Part shown: piece after piece, positions 24,986-31,463 of the stretch
How positions within the stretch are numbered: the first letter of the stretch is position 1
Layout of the letters: every line of letters begins with the position of its first letter
Assembly: GCA_016183985.1 (NCBI GenBank)
Contig: JACPDN010000006.1
Location: 930,001 to 994,000, forward strand
Reading direction: 5' to 3'
Source of the DNA: Pseudomonadota bacterium
GTDB taxonomy: Bacteria > Pseudomonadota > Alphaproteobacteria > Dongiales > Dongiaceae
DNA: 64,000 nucleotides
Translations under genes and position numbers: made by a program
Notes under the pieces: generated by a model
The model's database searches: none
The model's input: the letters and a program-made list of their open reading frames with translations, nothing else
What the model was told of the DNA's origin: nothing

Positions 24986-26206
24986 ATGCGACGCATGCAA
25001 TTGATGACGGCATTGGTCCTGGGGCTTGCCGCAACCTCGCCCGCGCAGGCGGAAATCGGTACCCCGGCGGGTATCGCCGGGGCCGTTTCGGGCACGGTCG
25101 ACGTGGTTTCGCCGGCCAAGCAGATCGTGGCACCGACCGCCGTCAATTCAGGCGACGGACTGGTCATGGGTGATGGCGTCACCACCGGCACGGCTTCCCG
25201 CCTGCAGATCATGCTGCTGGATGAATCCGCCATCACGTTGGGGCCGGATGCGCAGCTCACAATTGACGAATTCGTCTACGACCCGGCGAATGCAAATGGC
25301 GCCCTGCTCAATGCCAGCGTTGCGAAAGGTGTCTTCCGTCTGGTGACGGGTGCCATTGCGCGGCAGAATCCGGAAGGCACGTCGCTGAAGCTGCCCAATG
25401 CCGTGCTAACTATCCGCGGCACGACCGTCATGGGCGCTTGCGCCGCCACGTGCGTCGTGGCGCTTGCCGGCACTGGCGACGGCAATACTGCGGGCAAGAA
25501 ACCGAGCACCGTGACGCTGAAATCGCCCAAAGGTGAAGTGGTGCTGAAGCGGGCCGGCTATTATGTCGAGATCGGCGCTGATGGCACGATCAGCGAACCG
25601 CGCGAGCTGACCGATGAGATCGACCAGCGCTTTGCCGATCTGTTCCTGCCGCTGGACGGCCCTGCCGGTACGCCAGGGAATTTCCGTCCGGATGCCGGCA
25701 GCATTGTCGGTCAATCCGGACAGCCGACGCAGGAAGGCCGGCCGCTGGCAATGAACCAGCGCGAATTCGAAGACGCTGGCGATATCGGCGGCCTGGATCT
25801 CAACGACACCACCAGCAATCTGCCCTTGGGTGAAGTCAATTACAAAGGCCCCGCCTTGCCATTCGCCGGTGGCTCCGGTGACGGTGAGTATTCCTTCAAT
25901 GGCACGCTCAGCTTCGCGTCGCGCAGCTTTGACAGCACGCTGACCATCAACAATACGGATGAAGGCTTCGTCTCCACGATCGCCTTGCCATCGCAATCGC
26001 TCGATCAAGGGCTTAGCTTCAACGCCAGCGGCGGTGTTCCAGGCGCCCTCTCGGCGGGCCTGCCGGCACCAAACGCCACCTTCGATCTCGATTACACGGT
26101 CGGATCGAGCGCCGTGAGCACCAACTTCCAGTACGATACCGATGGGCCGGGCGGCACTGCCTTTGGTCCATCTACAGGTTCCGGCGACGTCCCCGTGGCG
26201 CAGTAG
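24986..26206 (+). CDS. Secreted FecR-domain protein with C-terminal beta-rich region
   Basis: 406 aa. Signal peptide at residues 1-22 (SPAQA-EI). The FecR domain spans ~30-150, with TTGTASRLQIMLLDESAITLGP and KGVFRLVTGAI and ending LTIRGTTVMG. Classical FecR proteins are membrane-bound anti-sigma regulators, but this one has no membrane helix and no sigma-factor gene nearby, so it is probably exported. A CxxxC pair (C152, C156) follows the FecR core. Residues ~275-385 (YSFNGTLSFASRSFDSTLTI and similar) look like antiparallel strands, perhaps a calycin-like barrel. It ends in a Gly/Ser/Pro tail. The start has GAGGAGTTGCTGAT before the ATG. It is co-directional with the preceding barrel gene. 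Confidence 0.75.
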   Translation: MRRMQLMTALVLGLAATSPAQAEIGTPAGIAGAVSGTVDVVSPAKQIVAPTAVNSGDGLVMGDGVTTGTASRLQIMLLDESAITLGPDAQLTIDEFVYDPANANGALLNASVAKGVFRLVTGAIARQNPEGTSLKLPNAVLTIRGTTVMGACAATCVVALAGTGDGNTAGKKPSTVTLKSPKGEVVLKRAGYYVEIGADGTISEPRELTDEIDQRFADLFLPLDGPAGTPGNFRPDAGSIVGQSGQPTQEGRPLAMNQREFEDAGDIGGLDLNDTTSNLPLGEVNYKGPALPFAGGSGDGEYSFNGTLSFASRSFDSTLTINNTDEGFVSTIALPSQSLDQGLSFNASGGVPGALSAGLPAPNATFDLDYTVGSSAVSTNFQYDTDGPGGTAFGPSTGSGDVPVAQ

Positions 26207-26250
26207 CCGGCCCCATCGTTTCATTCCCCTCAGCTTGTTCAGGACATATC

Positions 26251-27846
26251 ATGCGTGATTTTCATAAGGCCGGCCGCTCGCCGATTTACGCCAGCGACGG
26301 CGCCGCCGCGACCTCACATCCGCTTGCCACGGCGGCGGCCATCGATTGCTTGCGTGCTGGCGGCAGTGCCATAGACGCGGCCGTTACGGCCTCGGCCGTG
26401 CTCGCCGTCGTCGAACCGGCTATGACCGGCATCGGCGGCGATTGCTTCGTCCTGATGTCGAAGGGCGGCAGTGACGACATCATCGCCTATAACGGCAATG
26501 GCGCAGCACCTCTCAAAGCCGATGTCAGCTACTTCCAGGAACGTCGAATCAGTGAAATCGCGGCGGATTCGATTCACGCCGTCACTGTACCGGGGGCCAT
26601 CGAAGCCTGGTGCCGCTTGGTCCAGGATCATGGCAAGTTCGGCATCGATAAGCTGCTGCAGCCGGCCATTCATTATGCCGAGAACGGTTTTCCGGTGGCC
26701 CCGCGCGTTGCCTATGACTGGGCGCAGGAAGAGGAGAAGCTCGGCCGCGATGCCGCTGCGGCCGCCAGCTATCTGGTAAACGGCAAGGCACCCAAGGTCG
26801 GCGACCGCGTGCGCCTGCCGCTGCTGGCCAAGACCCTGCGCGAGATTGCGGCCAAAGGTGCTGCCGGTTTCTATCAGGGATGGGTGGCAGAAGACATGGC
26901 ACATGCCATGGCGGCCCTGGGCGGCCTGCATGCGCCCGAGGATTTCGCGCGGCACAAGGGCGATTATGTGACGCCGGTGTCGACCGAATACAAAGATGTA
27001 AAGCTCTGGGAATGCCCGCCGCCGGGCCAAGGGCTCACGGCCCTTCTCATGCTGAACATTCTTTCCGCCTATGGTCCGGAAAAGGCCGGGAGCGACCCCC
27101 TCGGCGTTGATCGGTTCCATCTGCAACTCGAAGCAGCAAAGCTCGCCTATCGCGAGCGCAACACCCATATCGCCGATCCCGACTTTGCCAAGGTGCCGGT
27201 CGACGGCCTGCTCTCGAACGCGCATGCCAAGGCGCTGGCCGGCCTCATCAGCCCGGACAAGGCGCTCGATCTTGGCGCCATCGGCCGGTTCCCGAAGCAT
27301 CCGGACACGATCTATCTCACCGTGGTCGACAAAGACCGCAATGCGGTGAGCTTCATCAACTCGGTCTATTACGGCTTCGGCAGCGGCCGCATGGCCCCGA
27401 AATCGGGCGTGCTGATGCAGAACCGCGGCGCCTGCTTCGTGGTCGATCCCAAGCATCCCAATTGCATCGGCCCGGGCAAACGGTCGATGCACACGATTAT
27501 CCCGGCCATGGTGACCAAGGGCGGCAAGGCTGTGATGCCTTATGGCGTCATGGGTGGCGATTACCAACCGGTCGGCCAGGTCCATGCCCTGACCAACATG
27601 CTAGAATATGGCATGGATCCGCAGGCAGCCCTTGATGCCCCGCGCGCCTTTTATGACGAGGGCACACTCTGGGTTGAAGCCGGCATTCCGGCCGCCACGG
27701 CGGCAGGCTTGGCGGCGCGCGGCCATAAGGTTCAGCCGATCGCCGACCCGTTGGGCGGCGGCCAGGCTATCTGGATCGACTGGCAAAAAGGCATTCTGGT
27801 GGCCGGTTCCGACCCCCGCAAAGACGGCTGCGCCCTGGGCTATTGA
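26251..27846 (+). CDS. Gamma-glutamyltransferase family protein, cytoplasmic type
   Basis: 531 aa Ntn-hydrolase precursor. The N-terminal part has ATSHPLATAAAIDCLRAGGSAIDAAV and the family motif EPAMTGIGGDCF. The catalytic small subunit should begin at Thr353 in DTIYLTVVDKDRNAVSF, where autocleavage yields the N-terminal nucleophile. The GGDYQPVGQVHALTNML segment near the end is typical. There is no signal peptide, and the motif is closer to YwrD-like enzymes than to periplasmic E. coli Ggt. It would transfer or hydrolyse gamma-glutamyl or acyl groups. It stands alone after the FecR gene, 44 bp downstream. Confidence 0.9.
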   Translation: MRDFHKAGRSPIYASDGAAATSHPLATAAAIDCLRAGGSAIDAAVTASAVLAVVEPAMTGIGGDCFVLMSKGGSDDIIAYNGNGAAPLKADVSYFQERRISEIAADSIHAVTVPGAIEAWCRLVQDHGKFGIDKLLQPAIHYAENGFPVAPRVAYDWAQEEEKLGRDAAAAASYLVNGKAPKVGDRVRLPLLAKTLREIAAKGAAGFYQGWVAEDMAHAMAALGGLHAPEDFARHKGDYVTPVSTEYKDVKLWECPPPGQGLTALLMLNILSAYGPEKAGSDPLGVDRFHLQLEAAKLAYRERNTHIADPDFAKVPVDGLLSNAHAKALAGLISPDKALDLGAIGRFPKHPDTIYLTVVDKDRNAVSFINSVYYGFGSGRMAPKSGVLMQNRGACFVVDPKHPNCIGPGKRSMHTIIPAMVTKGGKAVMPYGVMGGDYQPVGQVHALTNMLEYGMDPQAALDAPRAFYDEGTLWVEAGIPAATAAGLAARGHKVQPIADPLGGGQAIWIDWQKGILVAGSDPRKDGCALGY

Positions 27847-27854
27847 GGCCAGTT

Positions 27855-27886
27855 TCCCCTTGGATTCTCTAGGGAATCCAAGGGGA
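27855..27886 (+). terminator. Hairpin after the gamma-glutamyltransferase gene
   Basis: A perfect 13-bp stem (27855-27867 with 27874-27886) and a 6-nt loop start eight bases after the stop codon. TGGGGCG follows instead of a T-run, so termination may be weak or Rho-assisted; it may mainly protect the 3' end. The remaining gap to 28125 holds a Thr/Ala-neutral leader with no gene that I can support and presumably the DUF882 promoter. Confidence 0.55.
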
Positions 27887-28125
27887 TGGGGCGATTTCGT
27901 GAATTTTACTTTGCATTTGCAGCAAGGCTGTGTCAGCTTTGCTGCATACCGGTGTCCAAACCCGGGCGAATATTGGGGATCATTGTAATTTTGTGAGGTT
28001 GTCGCCTGATCGACCCAGGCAAAGTGGCGTTGAATTCGTGGGGACGATTCACGCCGGTCTTACCTAGCAACGCGATCAAAGTGGCCTCCGGAGGCAATCC
28101 GGGCGCCTAGGGAGATTGGATAGAA

Positions 28126-28698
28126 ATGTCATCACGTAACGAAGCGGCTAATAGTCTCGGCCGCCGCTCCTTCCTCAGCCTCGGCGCCGGTGTTCTCGGT
28201 GCTGGTGCCCTCACCTTCATGCCCCGCGCCGTCATGGCGAAAACAACGGCTACCGACAGCCGTACGCTCGGTTTCTTCAACACCCACACCGACGAGATCC
28301 TGAAAGCCACCTATTGGCAGAACGGCGCCTATGACCGGTCCGCCGTCCAGGACATCAACTACATCCTGCGTGACTATCGCAATGGCGAGGTCTTCGGCAT
28401 GGATGTGAAGCTGTTCGACCTGCTGACTGCCCTTCACCGCCGTACCGACAGCAAGAAGCCGTTCGAGATCATCTCCGGTTATCGCAGCCCGGTGACGAAC
28501 GCCAAGCTAGCTGCCGCCAGCAACGGCGTCGCAAAGCACAGCATGCATATGGAAGGTAAGGCGATCGACATCCGCCTGCGCGATGTGAAGCTTGCCGATC
28601 TGAGGCTTGATGCGATGGCGATGAAAGCCGGCGGCGTCGGCTTCTATCCGAAATCGGACTTCGTCCACGTCGATACCGGCCGCGTGCGCCACTGGTAA
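28126..28698 (+). CDS. Tat-exported DUF882/YcbK-family peptidase-like protein
   Basis: 190 aa. A Tat signal (LGRRSFLSLGAGVLGAGAL, cleavage near AVMA-KT) is followed by the DUF882 / peptidase M15-like domain. Metal-site and fold motifs are ISGYRSPVTNAKLAAAS, KHSMHMEGKAIDIRL and the final DFVHVDTGRVRHW. The family is related to D-Ala-D-Ala metallopeptidases such as MepA, with the Zn ligands His in KHSMHMEGKAID and HVDTG. It probably trims peptidoglycan cross-links in the periplasm. Folded export through Tat suggests metal loading in the cytoplasm. A strong terminator follows. Confidence 0.88.
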   Translation: MSSRNEAANSLGRRSFLSLGAGVLGAGALTFMPRAVMAKTTATDSRTLGFFNTHTDEILKATYWQNGAYDRSAVQDINYILRDYRNGEVFGMDVKLFDLLTALHRRTDSKKPFEIISGYRSPVTNAKLAAASNGVAKHSMHMEGKAIDIRLRDVKLADLRLDAMAMKAGGVGFYPKSDFVHVDTGRVRHW

Positions 28699-28727
28699 CG
28701 CGGCGTTAGCCTTTTTCCTCGACACTT

Positions 28728-28765
28728 AAAGGCCCGCGGCCGATCATGGCCGCGGGCCTTTTTGA
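28728..28765 (+). terminator. Strong terminator just before the coiled-coil gene
   Basis: A perfect 14-bp stem (28728-28741 with 28748-28761) with loop GATCAT, then TTTTTG (T-run from 28759). It ends the DUF882 transcript. The next gene starts only about 15 bases later, leaving no space for a separate promoter downstream of the hairpin. Confidence 0.9.
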
Positions 28766-28780
28766 CGTCTGGAGCATGCC

Positions 28781-29443
28781 ATGAGCGACGATCTCGACGA
28801 TTTGCGGGCACGCGTCGCCGCTGCCCGCGATAGGCTGGCGAGTGATGTCGATTTTGCACAGAAGGTCGAGCTGCGCCTCAACGATCTGGCGCGGATCGTC
28901 GAAGGTTCGCTTGCCCGGCAATCGGCCGAACTCGACGGCGCAAAAGCCCGAATCGCTCACCTTGAAGACGATCTGGGGCGGGCACTGGCGCGCGCCGAGC
29001 AGGCGATCGGCGAAGCGTCTCGTGCCGAGCGGCTCGCCAAAGAGAACGGCGAGTTGAAGACCATGGTGATGGCGCTGTTGGAAGTGATAGAGGGGCGGCA
29101 GAAATCCTCGCTCACCAGTGTCATGCAGAAGCTTGAGGAGAATGTGAGCGCTCTGGTCACGACACCTGAGCCGGTCGTGGATACTGCCCCGCCGGATTTG
29201 GAGCCTGCCCCAGCGGAAGCGGCGCCGGAATCCGAACCCGAACAGGAGATCGCGGCGGAGCTGCAGCCTGTGGAGGGGCCGGCATCGGACGACATCGAGC
29301 TGGAATTGGAACCGATGACGGATATGGACGAGGCACCATCCGAGCCGAGCCAGCCGGCGACCGAGCCCGCGGCACTCGAAGATCTCAGCGAGATCGCCCT
29401 TTATGATGCCGCCGATGAAGTGGTCGAGCCGGGCCGCAAATAG
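28781..29443 (+). CDS. Coiled-coil protein with acidic Pro/Glu-rich tail
   Basis: 220 aa, unknown family. Residues 1-115 form a long charged amphipathic helix, probably a coiled coil (LDDLRARVAAARDRLASDV and ALARAEQAIGEASRAERLA). Residues ~125-220 are Pro/Ala/Glu/Asp-rich and strongly acidic, likely disordered. There is no signal peptide or membrane helix. Start ATG 28781 has GGAG six bases before it. The gene sits directly behind a strong terminator, so expression depends on read-through or a promoter overlapping the hairpin. No function is assigned. Confidence 0.75.
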   Translation: MSDDLDDLRARVAAARDRLASDVDFAQKVELRLNDLARIVEGSLARQSAELDGAKARIAHLEDDLGRALARAEQAIGEASRAERLAKENGELKTMVMALLEVIEGRQKSSLTSVMQKLEENVSALVTTPEPVVDTAPPDLEPAPAEAAPESEPEQEIAAELQPVEGPASDDIELELEPMTDMDEAPSEPSQPATEPAALEDLSEIALYDAADEVVEPGRK

Positions 29444-29457
29444 TCAAGGCCCCCAAG

Positions 29458-29487
29458 CATTCACGGCCTGAACATTCGCGGCCCGAA
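29458..29487. repeat. Short tandem repeat, 15-bp unit
   Basis: Two adjacent copies of a 15-base unit (CATTCACGGCCTGAA, then CATTCGCGGCCCGAA) differ at two positions, followed by the first five bases of a third (CATTC). It lies between the convergent stops of the coiled-coil gene and the SPOR lipoprotein gene. Confidence 0.7.
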
Positions 29488-29490
29488 CAT

Positions 29491-30453
29491 TCAAGGATTA
29501 AGCGCGCAGTAGACCTTCTTGGCCTTAAGCGCCGCGCAGATCTTGGCAATCTCGGCGGGCTCCACACCAGTTGCATAAAGGCGGATCATCTCTCCCTTGC
29601 CCGGCACGTCGACATTGACGTAAAGCGGCGAGAGCGGATCAAGCTCGTCATACTCGCCAAGCAGAATCTTCCAGCCGCGCTTGGCAGCACTTTGGCCCTT
29701 ATAGCTGGCAAGATGCATGGCCGTACCGGGTGCCGGCAGCTTGCCATTCGCCGCTTTGGCATTCGTTTTTGCCACCGGCTCCGCCGCGGATGCCTCGACC
29801 GGCCCTTCAGCCATCGGTGTCGGCGCCGTCTTTGCCGCTTCGAGCTTCTTGGGTTCTTGTTTTTTGGGCGCTGGCTCAGCTGGCCTTGCCGCTGTCTTTT
29901 CGGTCTTGGACGCTTCATGCGTCGTTGCCGCCAAGACGGTGCGGGGCGCCTCGACCAGTTCGCTGGGGCGACGGTGCTGCAAGGCGGCTGCCTGTTCGAG
30001 AAGATAGAGCCCTTCCGGGCGTTGCTGCAGCAGAGCCGGCCCGTCGCCGGTTTGATCTGGCAAGCGTAGATAGGTCGCAAAAGCGTGCCCGTCGCATGTG
30101 ACCGACAGGCGCTCCCATGGCGCATCGCTGCCGATCTTCGGTCCGGCCTTTTCGGCCGCAACCGTGTCCGTTGCGAAGGCCGGGGTGACGCAGCGTTGCC
30201 CATTCACGTCGCTGACCTCGCCCTCGCCGATCACCAGCACGCTGCCCAGATGCGGATCCGCGACACTGGCTGCCTGAGAGACGGAAGGGAACACGCCGCT
30301 CACATACCAAGTGCCGGCAAAACGTGCATCAAGGGATGGAGCCGGCGCTGCAGCTTCGTTTGCGGGAGCAGGTGCCGGCACCTCCGCCTGCTTGTCCGAA
30401 GTACAGCCGGCAAGAGCGAGGAGCGAAACGCTGAGGATGAGCGAGCGGCGCAT
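29491..30453 (-). CDS. Lipoprotein with N-terminal globular domain and C-terminal SPOR domain
   Basis: 320 aa from ATG 30453 (MRRSLILSV), supported by GAGGAG seven bases upstream; a TTG 15 bp earlier is unlikely. Signal peptidase II lipobox LALAGC puts the lipidated Cys at residue 17. Residues ~40-140 form an unassigned domain (FAGTWYVSGVFPS, VNGQRCVTPAF, RLSVTCDGHAF) with a lipocalin-like beginning. A long Ala/Pro/Lys linker (~155-235) follows. The last 75 residues look like SPOR: MHLASYKGQSAAKRGWKIL ... MIRLYATGV ... ICAALKAKKVYC. SPOR binds denuded septal glycan. It is 11 bp downstream of the carbonic anhydrase gene, thus one operon. Confidence 0.78.
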   Translation of the reverse strand: MRRSLILSVSLLALAGCTSDKQAEVPAPAPANEAAAPAPSLDARFAGTWYVSGVFPSVSQAASVADPHLGSVLVIGEGEVSDVNGQRCVTPAFATDTVAAEKAGPKIGSDAPWERLSVTCDGHAFATYLRLPDQTGDGPALLQQRPEGLYLLEQAAALQHRRPSELVEAPRTVLAATTHEASKTEKTAARPAEPAPKKQEPKKLEAAKTAPTPMAEGPVEASAAEPVAKTNAKAANGKLPAPGTAMHLASYKGQSAAKRGWKILLGEYDELDPLSPLYVNVDVPGKGEMIRLYATGVEPAEIAKICAALKAKKVYCALNP

Positions 30454-30464
30454 TGACGGGCTCC

Positions 30465-31259
30465 TCAAAAGAGATCCAACGCGATGCCGCGCTGGAAGTC
30501 TTGTTGCAGCGGTCGCGCGTTCATCGGGAACATCCGCGCAAAGGTCTCGATCTGGCCGATCGCCGCTTCGACCGGATCGCGGAAAACGACCCAGCTCACG
30601 ATCTCGCTGCAGGGCGGCGTCGTAAGCGACCCGGCATAACGATATGTCGCGCGCGACGAGGGCAGAAAACGGTTCATATCGATCGCACGCGGGATGGCGA
30701 CCTTGCCTTTCCCAATAGGGGCCACCGCCAGGATCCGGCCGAGCACATCATTCTCGCGTCCAGGGCGGAACAGAATGCCCGTGACTGCCAGGTCACCCGC
30801 CTCACCCTTGTGAACCATATGGACTTCCAGCGGCCAGCGTCCGCCGCCGAGCGCATGTTCGCTCGGGTGATGAAAGTGGAATTGCAGGAAGGCGTATTTC
30901 TGGCCGCCCAGCATGAGGGCGCTGTCCGTCTTGGCTGCTGCGGCCACCTGCAGCGTGTGACCGTTATTCTCGACCATTGCATCGAATGGCTGCCAGCCAA
31001 GGCCCAGATCCGGCGCAACATCCAAACCAGCGCTGGCAAGATCGATCGGGGATTGGCGATGGCCGCTGCCGCAGACGCTGAATTCCGGGGAAAGGTGGCC
31101 CCAATTGGCCGCCCCTTCCGGCCCCTCATAGGACCAATGTGGGGCATTTTCAGCGACAGCCGACCGAGACCAGGGCAGCGCCACGCCAGCAACTGCCGCC
31201 AGCGACCCCATCGTCATTGTTCCCAGCAGATTGCGGCGGCTGACGGAACGGTCTTTCAT
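30465..31259 (-). CDS. Alpha-class carbonic anhydrase, exported
   Basis: 264 aa from ATG 31259 (MKDRSVSRRNLLGTMTMG). A Tat-like signal peptide (SRRNLLG, cleavage near SAVA-EN) shows export to the periplasm; longer in-frame extensions run antisense into the divergent kinase. The alpha-CA fold is shown by HWSYEGPEGAANWGHL, RQSPIDL, the zinc ligands in LQFHFHHPSEH and EVHMVHK, and LTTPPCSEIVSW. It interconverts CO2 and bicarbonate. The ~226-residue mature size is normal for bacterial alpha-CAs. It is the first gene of an operon with the SPOR lipoprotein. Confidence 0.92.
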   Translation of the reverse strand: MKDRSVSRRNLLGTMTMGSLAAVAGVALPWSRSAVAENAPHWSYEGPEGAANWGHLSPEFSVCGSGHRQSPIDLASAGLDVAPDLGLGWQPFDAMVENNGHTLQVAAAAKTDSALMLGGQKYAFLQFHFHHPSEHALGGGRWPLEVHMVHKGEAGDLAVTGILFRPGRENDVLGRILAVAPIGKGKVAIPRAIDMNRFLPSSRATYRYAGSLTTPPCSEIVSWVVFRDPVEAAIGQIETFARMFPMNARPLQQDFQRGIALDLF

Positions 31260-31463
31260 CGGCAAATCCCCTGTTTTGGGGACTTTAACGAAGCGGTTCG
31301 ATTCGGCCCAAGACCGGAATGGCCGATGGAGTTGCTCTCCTGGAGCTACCTTTGCGAGCAGGAAACCTGTGTGGCACGCCTGAAACAGGGAAAATGCTAC
31401 GAAGACCCTGGCATTGCGGCAAAATACACACTCTGTTAACTGCGTTCGGCCCATTCTCCCCCC

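Noticed and set aside
24986-26206. The FecR protein was considered as an anti-sigma regulator of the classical FecIR type.
   Set aside because: It lacks the cytoplasmic anti-sigma segment and a membrane helix, and there is no sigma-factor or TonB-receptor gene nearby.
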